A DNA stretch of 64,000 nt from Sphaerisporangium flaviroseum. Its GTDB lineage: Bacteria; Actinomycetota; Actinomycetes; Streptosporangiales; Streptosporangiaceae. Made by a program: the position numbers and the translations under genes. The stretch is from assembly GCF_039537005.1 (NCBI RefSeq), contig NZ_BAAAZR010000004.1:186001-250000 (forward strand), written 5' to 3'. The notes beneath the pieces are model-generated. The model was not told where the DNA came from and searched no databases. It saw only the letters and a program-made list of their open reading frames with translations. Shown one piece after another: positions 8,624 through 17,799 of this stretch. The stretch's first letter is position 1, and every line of letters starts with the position of its first letter.

Positions 8624-9541
8624 CTAGAGGGCCGGTCCGGGCACCGGTCGGCTGGGAGGCAGGCGGCCGAGAAGGGTCTCCTCGTCGATGGGGTTCTCGT
8701 GGGTGCCCTCGGTGGTGCAGGCGTGGGCGCCGGCGACGCCGCCCAGGCGTGCGCACTCGTGCGGCGGCAGGCCGCGCAGGTGACCGTAGAGGAAGCCCGA
8801 GACGAACGCGTCCCCGGCCCCGTTGCCGTCGATCACCGGACCGGGCGGCGGCGTGGCCGGGAAGTGCCTTACCTGGCCGGAGGCGTCGCCGAGGAGGTAC
8901 GCCCCGGTGGCCCCGGCCGTGCAGACGACCAGGGACGCGCGACCGCGATCGAGGATGCCGCGCATCACCGGGACCGGGTCGGGAAGCTTGGCGGCGGACA
9001 GGAACACCAGGTCGGAGGAGTAGGCGAAGTCCTTGTGGTGGCCGTTCTCCCCGTCCCAGTCGTGCAGATCCGTGGAGACCGGCACCCCCAGCTCCAGCAG
9101 CTCGGGATACAGGTGGCGGGAGAAGTCGGTGATGGACACGTGCACGTGCCGGGCCTGGCGGATCGCGGGCAGGTACAGCTCCCGCGGCAGCCGCTGCCCG
9201 GCGGCGGCGCGCGCGTCGTGCAGGGAGGTCCGCCGCCCATCGGGCCCGACGAGCAGCACGCTGCGCCGGGTGCCCTCGGGCACGATCGCCCAGGCGAAGC
9301 CCGCACCCGCCGCCTCCAGGTGGGCGCGGATCAGCGCGCCCTGCGGGTCGTCGCCGATCAGGTCTATCAGCAGGGACCGAAGGCCGAGCGCGTGGCAGCC
9401 GAGGACGACCCCGCTCCCGGTGTTGCCGATGCGATCGACCACCGGCGGCACCCCGTAGGTGTCCGCGTACGGCAACGGCAGCTCGGGCACGTAGACGGTC
9501 GTGTCGATCCCCGCCCCGCCGACCACGACGACGTCGTACAT
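8624..9541 (-). CDS. PfkB-family carbohydrate kinase
   Basis: Ribokinase-fold sugar kinase of 305 residues transferring phosphate from ATP to a sugar hydroxyl. The start at 9541 (MYDVVVVGGAGIDTTVYV) gives the standard first beta strand. The C-terminal signature reads DGNGAGDAFVSGF at residues 238-250, with the anion hole and catalytic Asp244. The IGNTGSGV sugar-site segment is near residue 38. It is the last gene of the alpha-glucoside operon, 28 nt after the lacI-type regulator stop. A role in phosphorylating the imported or hydrolysed sugar is likely, but fructose, ribose or inositol-type substrates cannot be told apart by eye. Confidence 0.8.
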   Translation of the reverse strand: MYDVVVVGGAGIDTTVYVPELPLPYADTYGVPPVVDRIGNTGSGVVLGCHALGLRSLLIDLIGDDPQGALIRAHLEAAGAGFAWAIVPEGTRRSVLLVGPDGRRTSLHDARAAAGQRLPRELYLPAIRQARHVHVSITDFSRHLYPELLELGVPVSTDLHDWDGENGHHKDFAYSSDLVFLSAAKLPDPVPVMRGILDRGRASLVVCTAGATGAYLLGDASGQVRHFPATPPPGPVIDGNGAGDAFVSGFLYGHLRGLPPHECARLGGVAGAHACTTEGTHENPIDEETLLGRLPPSRPVPGPAL

Positions 9542-9569
9542 GGCGATGGAGGAGGACCGGAGGCCCTCC

Positions 9570-10595
9570 TCAGCGGTTGACGAGGGGGCCGGAGCCGGTG
9601 GAGCCTCGGACGACCAGCTCGGGCTGGAAGACCAGCTCGATGTTCTTCGGCGGCGCCCCATTGATCTCCTCCAGCAGCGTCTGGACCGCGGCGGAGGCCA
9701 TCGGGCCGATGGGTTTACGCACGGTGGTGAGCGGCGGATCGGTGAAGGCGATCAGCGGCGAGTCGTCGAAGCCGACGACCGAGACCTCACCCGGCACGGA
9801 AAGGCCCCGCTCGCGGGCCGCCCGGATCGCGCCGAGCGCCATGAGGTCGCTGGCGCAGACGATGCCCGTGCATCCTCGCTCGATCAGAGCCCCCGCGGCG
9901 GCCTGACCGCCCTCCACCGAGAACAGGGAGTGCTGGATCAGCTGGTCGCAGCTGGAGACGCCGAGGAGCTGCGACATCGCCTGGGTGAAGCCCTCGATCT
10001 TGCGGATGACCGGGACGAAGCGCCGCTGGCCGAGCGCGAGCCCGATGCGCTCGTGCCCGAGATCGACCAGGTGCTGCACGGCCAGGCGCGCCGCCAGGCG
10101 GTCGTCCGGGGAGATGAACGGCGCGTCGATGTGCTCGCTGTAGCCGTCGACCAGCACGATCGGCAGCCCGCGGTCGGTCAGCCGGGTGTAGCGGTCCATG
10201 CGCGCGGTGGTGTCGGCGTGCAGCCCGGAGACGAAGATGATGCCGCTGACGTCGCGTTCGAGCAGCAGTTCGGTGAACTCGTCCTCGGGGGCGCCACCGG
10301 GGCTCTGGGTGCACAGAACCGGCGTGTAGCCGTGCTGGGTCAGCGACTTCTCGATGGCCTGCGCGAACGCCGGGAAGATCGGGTTGTCGAGCTCGGGGGT
10401 GACCAGCCCGATCAGTCCGTTGCTGCGCTGACGGAGCCGTTGCGGGCGCTCGTACCCCATGAGGTCGAGGGCCGTCAGCACGAGCTGGCGCGTGCTCGCG
10501 GATACACCCGACTTGCCGTTCAGCACGCGGCTGACGGTGGCCTCGCTCACGCCCGCCTGGGCCGCGATATCGGAAAGCCGGGCGTTACCGTTCAT
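9570..10595 (-). CDS. LacI-family transcriptional regulator of the alpha-glucoside operon
   Basis: 341-residue repressor. The N-terminal helix-turn-helix reads LSDIAAQAGVSEATVSRVLN (residues 6-25), followed by the hinge and a periplasmic-binding-protein-like effector domain with the RHL/DLGHERIGL and ASDLMALGAIRAARERG segments typical of the family. The ATG at 10595 places the HTH at the usual distance; a GTG seven codons upstream is possible. The gene lies inside the operon it probably controls, 10 nt after the glucosidase gene and upstream of pfkB, like MalR in Streptomyces mal clusters. Effector is presumably maltose or another alpha-glucoside (inference). Confidence 0.85.
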   Translation of the reverse strand: MNGNARLSDIAAQAGVSEATVSRVLNGKSGVSASTRQLVLTALDLMGYERPQRLRQRSNGLIGLVTPELDNPIFPAFAQAIEKSLTQHGYTPVLCTQSPGGAPEDEFTELLLERDVSGIIFVSGLHADTTARMDRYTRLTDRGLPIVLVDGYSEHIDAPFISPDDRLAARLAVQHLVDLGHERIGLALGQRRFVPVIRKIEGFTQAMSQLLGVSSCDQLIQHSLFSVEGGQAAAGALIERGCTGIVCASDLMALGAIRAARERGLSVPGEVSVVGFDDSPLIAFTDPPLTTVRKPIGPMASAAVQTLLEEINGAPPKNIELVFQPELVVRGSTGSGPLVNR

Positions 10596-10605
10596 GGCCG
10601 CTACT

Positions 10606-12222
10606 TTACGCAACACCGAGCGCCCACCATGCGGCGGAATCCGGCGCCAGCCGTACGGTGTCGCCCTCCTCCGCCACCGGGGCGCTGGCGATCAGAAGGT
10701 CACCCGGACGGGGCAGCTCGACCGGCTCTGAGGACGCGTTCACCGTGCACACGAAGGTGTCGTCCCGGACGAAGACCAGGGTCTGCGCGGGTGACTCCCG
10801 CCACTGCAGGGATCCGTCCCCCAGTGCCGGGTGTTCGCGCCGCAGGCGCAGCGCCGCGCGGTACAGCGCGAGCGTGGAACCGGGGTCGCCGAGCTGGGAC
10901 TCCACGCTGAGCGGGCCCCAGGCGGACGGCACCGGCAGCCACGTCTCCTCGATCCCCGGCGGGCTGAAGCCGAACGGCGGCTCGGAGTGGGCCCACGGGA
11001 TCGGGACGCGGCAACCGTCCCGGCCGTCGTCGGGGGCGCGCAGCCGCTGCGGGTCCTGGCAGACCTCCTCCGGCAGGTCGAGCACCTCGGGGAGGCCGAG
11101 CTCCTCACCCTGGTAGAGGTAGGCGGAACCGGGCAGGGCGAGCATCAGCAGGGCCGCCGCCCTGGCCCGGCGCAGGCCCCGCTCGCCGTCGCCGTAGCGG
11201 GTCACGTGCCGCTTGACGTCGTGGTTCGACAGCACCCAGGTCGGCGGCGCGCCGACAGGGACGACGGTGGCGAGCGACTCGTCGATCACCGCGCGGAGCA
11301 TCTCCGCGTCCCAGGGCGCCTTCAGGAAGTGGAAGTTGAAGGCCTGATGCAGCTCGTCCGGCCGTACGTACCGGGCGAGTCGCTCCTGCGAGGGCGCCCA
11401 CGCCTCGGCCACGCCGATGCGCTCGCCGTCGTAGGAGTCGAGGACGCGGCGCCAGACGCGGTGGATCTCGTGGACGCCATCCTGGTCGAAGTAGGGCAGG
11501 ACCGTGGTGCCCAGCATCTCGACCTGGCCGGCGGACCCGATGTCGGGAAGCCCGGCGGCCTTGACCATTCCGTGGGCGACGTCGACGCGGAAGCCGTCGA
11601 CGCCCAGATCCAGCCAGAAGCGCAGGATCGCCTCGAACTCGGCGTGGACCTCGGGGTTCTCCCAATTCAGGTCGGGCTGCTCGGGGGCGAACAGATGGAG
11701 GTACCACTCGCCGTCGGGCAGCCGCGTCCACGCCGCGCCGCCGAACACCGACTCCCAGTCGTTGGGGGGAAGCTCGCCGGCCTCGCCACGGCCCGGGCGG
11801 AAGATGTACCGCTCGCGCTCGGGGCTGCCCGGCCCGGCCTGCACGGCCGCCGTGAACCACGCGTGCCGGTCGGAGGTGTGGTTCGGCACCACGTCGGTGA
11901 TGATCTTCATGCCGTGCCGGTGCGCGTCCTCGATCAGCGCCTTCGCGTCCGCCAGCGTGCCGAAGATCGGGTCGACGTCCCGGTAGTCGGCCACGTCGTA
12001 TCCGAAGTCGGCCATGGGCGAGGTGTAGAAGGGCGTCAGCCAGATGGCGTCCACGCCCAGCTCGGCCAGGTAGTCGAGCCGGCTGCGGACCCCGAGCAGG
12101 TCGCCGACGCCGTCGCCGTTCCCGTCGGCGAAGCTGCGCACGTAGACCTGGTAGATCACCGCGTCCCGCCACCAGCGGGTGGCCGCCTGCACGGGACGGG
12201 CTTCACGGACCACGTCGGTCAT
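10606..12222 (-). CDS. GH13 alpha-glucosidase (oligo-1,6-/maltose-type)
   Basis: Cytosolic retaining alpha-glucosidase, 538 residues, no signal peptide, so it acts on imported oligosaccharides. GH13 regions are complete: DVVPNHTS, GFRVDVAHGM with nucleophile Asp214, GVAEAW with acid/base Glu273, and VLSNHDVKRH with Asp335. The Asn-His-Asp context and overall length match oligo-1,6-glucosidase / alpha-glucosidase subfamilies rather than amylases. The ATG at 12222 follows a GGGGGAT element; upstream in-frame codons are not conserved. It lies 49 nt after malG in the malEFG operon and supplies the hydrolase for that importer. Trehalose or sucrose specificity cannot be excluded. Confidence 0.88.
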   Translation of the reverse strand: MTDVVREARPVQAATRWWRDAVIYQVYVRSFADGNGDGVGDLLGVRSRLDYLAELGVDAIWLTPFYTSPMADFGYDVADYRDVDPIFGTLADAKALIEDAHRHGMKIITDVVPNHTSDRHAWFTAAVQAGPGSPERERYIFRPGRGEAGELPPNDWESVFGGAAWTRLPDGEWYLHLFAPEQPDLNWENPEVHAEFEAILRFWLDLGVDGFRVDVAHGMVKAAGLPDIGSAGQVEMLGTTVLPYFDQDGVHEIHRVWRRVLDSYDGERIGVAEAWAPSQERLARYVRPDELHQAFNFHFLKAPWDAEMLRAVIDESLATVVPVGAPPTWVLSNHDVKRHVTRYGDGERGLRRARAAALLMLALPGSAYLYQGEELGLPEVLDLPEEVCQDPQRLRAPDDGRDGCRVPIPWAHSEPPFGFSPPGIEETWLPVPSAWGPLSVESQLGDPGSTLALYRAALRLRREHPALGDGSLQWRESPAQTLVFVRDDTFVCTVNASSEPVELPRPGDLLIASAPVAEEGDTVRLAPDSAAWWALGVA

Positions 12223-12271
12223 TGGGATCCCCCGATTCTCCGAAATACCAAGATCTGATACCACGGTGGCG

Positions 12272-13138
12272 TTACGACTTCGTGGCACCGGCGGTCAGGC
12301 CGGTGACGATGTTGCGCTGGACCAGCAGGAACACCACCGCCGCCGGCACGGCGATCAGCACCGACGACGCGGTGAGCAGGCCCCACTCGGCCTTGTGCTG
12401 GCCGACGAACTGCCCGATGCCCACCGCGAGGGTGTACTTGTCGTCGCCCGTCATGAACGCGGTCGCGTACGCGACCTCCGCCCAGGCGGTGATGAAGGAG
12501 TAGAACGCCGCGACGGCCAGCCCCGGCTTCGACAGCGGCAGGATGAGCCGCCAGAAGGTGCCGAAGGGGGTGAGCCCGTCCACCCGGCCCGCCTCGTCGA
12601 TCTCCACGGGGACCGTGTCGAAGTAGCCCTTCATCATCCAGGCGCAGAAGGGCACCGTCGAGGTCAGGTAGGCGATCACGAGGCCAGGGAACTGGTTGAT
12701 CAGCCCGAGGCCGGCCATGAGGTTGTAGATGGGCACGATCAGGATCGCCACCGGGAACATCTGCGTGATCAGCAGCATCCACATGATCGACCTGAAGCCC
12801 GGGAAGCGGAAACGGCTGACCGCATAGCCGGTGGTCGCCGCGAGCACCACGCCGAGCACGGTGGTCATTGCCGCCACGAACAGGGCGTTGAACAGCCAGC
12901 GAGGGAAGGCGGTCTGGCCGAGCACCTGGACGTAGTTGTCCAGGCTCGGGTTGTTGAAGAGCTGAACCGTGGTGGACTGCCACGCGTCCCGGGGCTTGAG
13001 CGAGGTCAGGACCAGCCATGCGACCGGGAAGACCGCCACCACGCTGGCCGCGACGAGCGTGAGGTGCAGGCCGAGGGAAGCGCCGGCGCCACGCGAGGAG
13101 CGCCCCCTGCCCTTGGACGCGCTGACCTGGGTCACCAT
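12272..13138 (-). CDS. malG: ABC sugar importer permease, MalG type
   Basis: Inner-membrane permease of 288 residues with six membrane helices. The EAA loop that docks the ATPase reads EIDEAGRVDGLTPFGTFWRLILP. The family start is the ATG at 13138 (MVTQVSASKG), overlapping the malF end by seven bases. It carries the shorter MalG-type architecture with an N-terminal helix followed by a periplasmic loop (LTSLKPRDAW). With MalF it forms the membrane channel for the MalE-delivered alpha-glucoside. No ATPase is encoded in the operon, so the divergent MsiK-like ATPase probably energises it. Confidence 0.88.
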   Translation of the reverse strand: MVTQVSASKGRGRSSRGAGASLGLHLTLVAASVVAVFPVAWLVLTSLKPRDAWQSTTVQLFNNPSLDNYVQVLGQTAFPRWLFNALFVAAMTTVLGVVLAATTGYAVSRFRFPGFRSIMWMLLITQMFPVAILIVPIYNLMAGLGLINQFPGLVIAYLTSTVPFCAWMMKGYFDTVPVEIDEAGRVDGLTPFGTFWRLILPLSKPGLAVAAFYSFITAWAEVAYATAFMTGDDKYTLAVGIGQFVGQHKAEWGLLTASSVLIAVPAAVVFLLVQRNIVTGLTAGATKS

Positions 13139-14127
13139 GCCTCCCCCTGCCGGCGCAGCGCGCGGCGGTAGACCACGGCCATGACGATGAGCAGTGCGAG
13201 GATGAGCACTCCCCACGCCGCCGAGCCCGAATAGTTCCTGATGCCTTCGAAGGCCTGCCGGTAGGCGTAGGTCACGAGGATCTCGCTGGACCCGCCGGGG
13301 CCGCCCCGCGTCACCAGGTAGATGACCGGGAACTGGTTGAAGGTCCAGATCGTGCCGAGCAGCACCACCGTGCTGGACACCGGCCGCAGGCCGGGCAGGG
13401 TGATGTGCCTGAAGCGCTGCCACGGCGTCGCGCCGTCGACCTCCGCCGCCTCGTACAGCTCGCGCGGGATGGCCTGCAGGCCGCCCAGCAGGGCGAGCAT
13501 CATGAACGGCACGCCGAGCCAGACGTTCACGGTGATCACCGAGATCTTGGCCCACAGCGGGTCGTCCAGCCAGTCGATCCCGGCGAAGCCCGCCGCCCTC
13601 AGCATCGCGTTGACGACGCCGAACTCGCCGTTGAGCAGGTACCGCCAGATGAACGCCGAGACGAAGGCCGGCACCGCCCACGGCAGCACGAGCATCATGC
13701 GGTACAGGGAGCGGAACCGCAGGGGCCGGTTGAGCAGCAGCGCGAGCCCCAGGCCGATGCCGTAGTGCAGGGCGACGCAGACGAGGGTCCAGGTGATCGT
13801 CCAGCCGAGCCGCGAGAGGAACTCGCTGGAGGTGATGATGGCGCCGTAGTTGGCCAGTCCGACGAACTCGTACGTCGAGGGGATGACGTTCATCCCGATC
13901 GTGCGGCCCATGTTGGCCTCGGTGGCGTCGGTGAGCGACAGGTAGATGCCGCGCACCAGCGGGTAACCGATCAGTACGAGCGTGACGATGACGACCGGCG
14001 CGCACATGGCCCAGGCGTACCAGTGCCTGGTGAAGAACCGGCCCGCGCTCTCTCGCCGCCCCGGGCCGCGGGCACGGCCGCGGGCGTGCTCGCCCGCGGC
14101 CGTCCCGTCAACGACCTGCGTCGTCAT
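13132..14127 (-). CDS. malF: ABC sugar importer permease, MalF type
   Basis: 331-residue inner-membrane permease with six helices after a 35-residue basic N-terminal tail rich in Arg and Gly. The EAA loop reads YEAAEVDGATPWQRFRHITLPGL. The segment GNTSLTD-like YLSLTDATEANMG in the first periplasmic loop resembles other MalF-like proteins of the binding-protein-dependent sugar permease family. ATG start lies four bases from the malE stop, and the end overlaps malG. It pairs with MalG to import the ligand captured by MalE. Confidence 0.88.
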   Translation of the reverse strand: MTTQVVDGTAAGEHARGRARGPGRRESAGRFFTRHWYAWAMCAPVVIVTLVLIGYPLVRGIYLSLTDATEANMGRTIGMNVIPSTYEFVGLANYGAIITSSEFLSRLGWTITWTLVCVALHYGIGLGLALLLNRPLRFRSLYRMMLVLPWAVPAFVSAFIWRYLLNGEFGVVNAMLRAAGFAGIDWLDDPLWAKISVITVNVWLGVPFMMLALLGGLQAIPRELYEAAEVDGATPWQRFRHITLPGLRPVSSTVVLLGTIWTFNQFPVIYLVTRGGPGGSSEILVTYAYRQAFEGIRNYSGSAAWGVLILALLIVMAVVYRRALRRQGEAW

Positions 14128-14130
14128 CGG

Positions 14131-15429
14131 TCACAGGCTCCAGCCCTTGAGCAGGCCCTGGTAGGCCTTGGCCACGTCCTGGAGCATCGCGTCACTGGTG
14201 GTGTCGCCGGTGGCGAGCTTCTGGTAGCCCTCGACGAGCGGCTGGAAGAGCTGACCGGCCTCGGGGATCCACGGGCGCTCGACGGCGGCGGCCATCGGCT
14301 CCTTCCAGCGGCCGATCATCTCGTTGCCCTGCGCCTCGGGCAGGGAGTAGGCCGACTGGCGGGTCGGCAGCAGGCCGAGCTTTCCGGCGATCTTGGCCTG
14401 GCTCTCGGCGGAGTCCATGAACTTCACGAACTGGTACGACGCCTCGAGGTTCTTGGAGCCCGCGTACACGGTGTAGTCGTGTCCGCCGGTCGGGGCGCCC
14501 GCCTTGACCGAGCCGGACGGCACCGGCGCGATGCCGAAGTTGTCGGGCTTGTCCTTGAAGACCTTGCCGCCGAGGTTGTCGGTGTTCGACCACGGGCCAT
14601 TGAAGATCATCGCGGCCTTGCCCTCCTTGAAGGCGGTCTCCGCGTTGATGTAGCTGTCCTGGATCGCCGGCTTGGCCGCGGCGCCGGACTTGATCAGGTC
14701 CTCGACCACCTTGACGCCGGCCACGGCCTGCGGCGAGGCGACAGTGATCTTCTTGGTGCCGACATCGAGCAGGTCGCCACCCTCGCCGTAGATGAACGGC
14801 AGCAGGAAGTAGGCGTCGACGTTCAGCGCCAGACCTTCGGCGCCGGTCTTGGACTTGACGTCCTGCGCGACCGACTTGAGCTCCTCGAAGGTCTTCGGCG
14901 GGGCGTCGTGGCCGGCCTTCTTCAGCAGCTCCTTGTTGTACAGCAGGCCCAGGGTGTCGGTGACCTGCGGGATGCCGTAGGTCTTGCCCTGGTACTTGCC
15001 GCTGCTGGCGGGGCTCGGGAGGAAGTCCTCGGGCTTGTCGAGGGCCGCGGTGCCGTCGAGCGGCGCGAGGTAGCCGAGCGAGGCGAATTCGGCGACCCAG
15101 CCCACGTCGGTGCGGAGCACGTCCGGCGCGCCCGAGCCGCTCTGCGCGGCGGTCTTGAACTTGTTCTGCGCGTCGGCGAACGGCACGTTGACGTAGTTGA
15201 CCTTGATCTTCGGGTACTTCGCCTGGAAGTCCTTGATCAACTCCTGGAAGACGGGACCCTCGTTGGTGGCGTCAGAGGTGTCCCACCACGTCACCTCACC
15301 GGAGACGGCGGCGGCGTCGGCGCTGTTCGCCGGAGCGGCCGACTGGTTGGGGGTGTCCTCGCCGCCACAGGCGGAGACCGCCAGCGCGAGCGCCGCGGCT
15401 GCCGCCGCGACCGAGATGCCTCGCCGCAT
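14131..15429 (-). CDS. malE: ABC sugar importer solute-binding lipoprotein, MalE type
   Basis: Extracytoplasmic binding lipoprotein, 432 residues. The ATG at 15429 follows AAGGAG at ideal spacing. A lipoprotein signal (MRRGISVAAAAAALALAVSAC) ends in a LAVSAC lipobox with the lipidated Cys near residue 22, followed by a flexible Ala/Asn/Ser linker. The fold is extracellular binding protein family 1, with VTWWDTSDA at the mature start and FNGPWSN in the middle, typical of maltose/maltodextrin receptors. First gene of a six-gene operon (malE-malF-malG-GH13-lacI-pfkB). Ligand is probably maltose or a related alpha-glucoside, judged from the downstream GH13 enzyme. Confidence 0.88.
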   Translation of the reverse strand: MRRGISVAAAAAALALAVSACGGEDTPNQSAAPANSADAAAVSGEVTWWDTSDATNEGPVFQELIKDFQAKYPKIKVNYVNVPFADAQNKFKTAAQSGSGAPDVLRTDVGWVAEFASLGYLAPLDGTAALDKPEDFLPSPASSGKYQGKTYGIPQVTDTLGLLYNKELLKKAGHDAPPKTFEELKSVAQDVKSKTGAEGLALNVDAYFLLPFIYGEGGDLLDVGTKKITVASPQAVAGVKVVEDLIKSGAAAKPAIQDSYINAETAFKEGKAAMIFNGPWSNTDNLGGKVFKDKPDNFGIAPVPSGSVKAGAPTGGHDYTVYAGSKNLEASYQFVKFMDSAESQAKIAGKLGLLPTRQSAYSLPEAQGNEMIGRWKEPMAAAVERPWIPEAGQLFQPLVEGYQKLATGDTTSDAMLQDVAKAYQGLLKGWSL

Positions 15430-15546
15430 GTTGTGCACTCCTTGCTCAGCTTCATTGCCCAAAGGTTCGGTCGACGGCGCCCACATCCCTGGGAGCGGGC
15501 GCCATCACCGGGGTAGGCGGAACGTAACAGCCGCGTGAACCGACAT

Positions 15547-15575
15547 GAAAGACCTTTCGGAAACTTTCTGCAAAT
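15547..15575. promoter_or_regulatory. Repeated GAAAG/CTTTC element upstream of malE (candidate LacI-type operator)
   Basis: GAAAG-AC-CTTTC (15547-15558) is a perfect inverted repeat. It is followed directly by TTTCGGAAA and CTTTC, so the block contains three overlapping GAAAG/CTTTC half-sites, then TTTGCAG-like sequence on the minus strand. It lies about 120 nt upstream of the malE start in the region that must hold the divergent malE and ATPase promoters. It is the best operator candidate for the operon's own LacI-type repressor; assignment is inference. Confidence 0.4.
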
Positions 15576-15843
15576 TGTGACACGCCTGTCATTACGCTCC
15601 CGTTACCCACCTCGCCGGGCACTCCCGTGCCCGCCCGCACCGTGGGCCGCACCAGTCCCCCGCCGCGCGCCGTCATCGGTGGTTTCCACATGTCCTGACC
15701 TCAACAGACAGCTAACGGTCAAGTAACCGGGAGATGAGCGATTTCTCACCCCATGTATGGACACGATGGCCCGAGACGCGATGTACTACCTCATCAATCA
15801 CATTGACGGCTGGGATCCGGGTTTTGATGCCCGGGAGGAACGA

Positions 15844-17142
15844 GTGACGATGAGTACCGTCGTTCTCGACAGCGTGACAAAGGTGTACCCGGGGGGGCAT
15901 CTCGCGGTCGATCGCATGAGTCTGCGCGCGGAAGAGGGGGAACTTCTCGTCCTGCTCGGCCCCTCCGGATGTGGCAAGTCCACCCTGCTCCGGATGATCG
16001 CGGGACTCGAGGAGATCACCGACGGCGACCTCTACCTCGACGGACGGCTCGCCAACGACCTCGCCCCCCGTGACCGCGATGTCGCGATGGTCTTCCAGAA
16101 CGGCGCCCTCTACCCCCACCGCACCGTCCGTGGCAACCTCTCCTTCCCGCTGGAGATCGCCAAGGCCGACCCCGCCATGGTCAGGGAGCGCGTGGTCGAA
16201 CTGTCCCGCGCGCTGCACATCGACGAGACCCTCGAACGCCGCCCTGGAACGCTCTCCGGCGGACAGCGTCAGCGGGTCGCGATGGGCCGGGCCATCGTCC
16301 GGCAGCCGTCGCTGTTCCTCATGGACGAGCCGCTGTCGAACCTCGACGCGGGCATGCGCACCGAGTTACGCATGGAGATCTCTTCACTGGTGCGGGCGCT
16401 CGGTGTGACGACGATCTACGTCACGCACGACCAGGTGGAGGCGCTCACCCTCGCCGACCGGATCGCCATCATGAACCGCGGCATCCTGCAGGACGTCGGC
16501 ACCCCCGGGCAGATCTACAACGACCCGGCGACGGCCTTCGTGGCCGCCTTCCTCAGCTCCCAGCAGCTCAATCTGCTGTCGGCGACGGTGCGGACCCCGC
16601 AGAACCAGTACATCATGCTGGACTTCGGCCTCCACCAGATCACGATGCCCTGGACCGACCCGCGCGCGTACGCGGTCTCCCAGCACACCGGAAGCCAGAT
16701 CATCGTGGGGATCCGTCCCGACGGGCTGGCCCCCATCCCCGAGGGAGCCGACGGCCCGCACTTCAGCGGCCGGGTCAGGACGCTCGAGTACCACGGCCAC
16801 GAATGGCTCGCCTATCTGGAGGTCGGCATCCCGGCCGTGCCCGCTCCCGAGCCGGGGCCGGCCCCGAACCTCAACGGCCACTCCAACGGCAACGGGCACG
16901 CCGCGACCAGCAAGATCCGCTCGATGATGCGGCGCCTGATGTCCGGGGCGGAGGAGCCCACGCCGGAGTACATCGCCCCCGCGGCGGCAGGCAGCGGCCA
17001 CCACCGCCGCTCCGACCTGGTCGTACGGCTCGGTTCCCGGCCGGTCTGGCGCGCCGGGGAGCACGGCCGCGTCGCCGTGGACCTGAGCAGGCTCATGCTG
17101 TTCACCCTGCAGGGGAACAGGATCGACCCGCCCCGCCGCTAG
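15844..17142 (+). CDS. msiK: ABC sugar importer ATPase, MsiK/MalK-like
   Basis: 432-residue ATPase for CUT1 sugar importers, acting at the cytosolic face of the membrane. Walker A GPSGCGKST (39-47), Q-loop VFQNGALYPH, signature LSGGQ (137-141), Walker B FLMDEP (158-163) and H-loop His195 are intact. The GTG at 15844 has GGAGG five bases upstream; ATG at 15850 is the alternative. The C-terminal regulatory region carries a 55-60-residue low-complexity insertion (NLNGHSNGNGHA and following) not seen in standard MsiK of about 375 residues. It is divergent from malEFG, and ceb lacks an ATPase too, so one shared ATPase for both is plausible, as MsiK does in Streptomyces. Confidence 0.85.
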   Translation: MTMSTVVLDSVTKVYPGGHLAVDRMSLRAEEGELLVLLGPSGCGKSTLLRMIAGLEEITDGDLYLDGRLANDLAPRDRDVAMVFQNGALYPHRTVRGNLSFPLEIAKADPAMVRERVVELSRALHIDETLERRPGTLSGGQRQRVAMGRAIVRQPSLFLMDEPLSNLDAGMRTELRMEISSLVRALGVTTIYVTHDQVEALTLADRIAIMNRGILQDVGTPGQIYNDPATAFVAAFLSSQQLNLLSATVRTPQNQYIMLDFGLHQITMPWTDPRAYAVSQHTGSQIIVGIRPDGLAPIPEGADGPHFSGRVRTLEYHGHEWLAYLEVGIPAVPAPEPGPAPNLNGHSNGNGHAATSKIRSMMRRLMSGAEEPTPEYIAPAAAGSGHHRRSDLVVRLGSRPVWRAGEHGRVAVDLSRLMLFTLQGNRIDPPRR

Positions 17143-17160
17143 GCGGGACGGTACGCCCGC
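17132..17160. terminator. Hairpin between the ATPase and ACT genes
   Basis: CCCGCC-gcta-GGCGGG (17132-17147) spans the ATPase stop codon; an alternative GCGGG...CCCGC stem extends to 17160. It separates convergent genes. Confidence 0.45.
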
Positions 17161-17166
17161 CCCGGG

Positions 17167-17799
17167 TCAGGCGACCGTACGGTCCGCCGTGGCGCGCGCG
17201 AGCAATGAGACGATCTCCACCAAGCGGATGACCTTGTCGAGCTCCACCTGGTGGAAGGCCGGCCCCTCCGATCGGGCCACGACCAGGTGCAGGCCCGCGG
17301 CCTTCATCGGCAGGCTGAGCAGGTGCAACGGGCCCTCGCTGAACGCGGCGGGCCGCAGGGGCGTGAGGTCGGGCATCTCCTCCACGCCCGGAGCCTGCCA
17401 GCTTCCGTGGACGACGGCGCCGGTGTCGGAGTCGACCGCGACCGCCCACTCCGCGCTCACCAGGTCGGGCGCCGCGTCGACGAGCGTGACGAAGGCACGC
17501 TCGGAGTCGGACACCACGTGGCCGAGCAGGTCGTAGTCGGGATTCGCGCCCGGCGCCTCCCTGGTCGGCCATACCCCCTCGATGCGCACCCCCGGCACGA
17601 CAGAGAGCCGTTCACGCAGGTCCTCGGCGGCGAACCCCCCTGGCCAGGACAGGGTGAAGTCGTCCACCGCCCGGCCGCCCTCCCGCTCCAGGACCGTCAC
17701 CTGGAGGATGTCCGCGCCGAGGACCCCGAAGGCCCGGGCCACCTGCCCGAGCACGCCCGGGCGATCAGGAAGCACAACCCGTATCCGCAGCACCGTCAC
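17167..17799 (-). CDS. ACT-domain regulatory protein
   Basis: 210 residues from the GTG at 17799 (MTVLRIRVVLPDRPGVLGQVARAFG), preceded by GAGG. Residues 3-70 form an ACT domain with the ligand-loop pattern LPDRPGVLGQVARAFGVLGADILQV. The C-terminal 120 residues end in a long amphipathic helix (FHQVELDKVIRLVEIVSLLA), recalling a degenerate GAF-like sensor domain, but this is a visual impression only. ACT domains bind amino acids or other small effectors and here would act in the cytosol. No DNA-binding motif is present, and neighbours give no clue to the partner. A further frame extension upstream lacks similarity and is rejected. Confidence 0.65.
   Translation of the reverse strand: MTVLRIRVVLPDRPGVLGQVARAFGVLGADILQVTVLEREGGRAVDDFTLSWPGGFAAEDLRERLSVVPGVRIEGVWPTREAPGANPDYDLLGHVVSDSERAFVTLVDAAPDLVSAEWAVAVDSDTGAVVHGSWQAPGVEEMPDLTPLRPAAFSEGPLHLLSLPMKAAGLHLVVARSEGPAFHQVELDKVIRLVEIVSLLARATADRTVA

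Noticed and set aside
12272..14005. 577-codon fusion of malG with upstream sequence
   Set aside because: Residues before the ATG at 13138 are an alternative-frame reading of malF.
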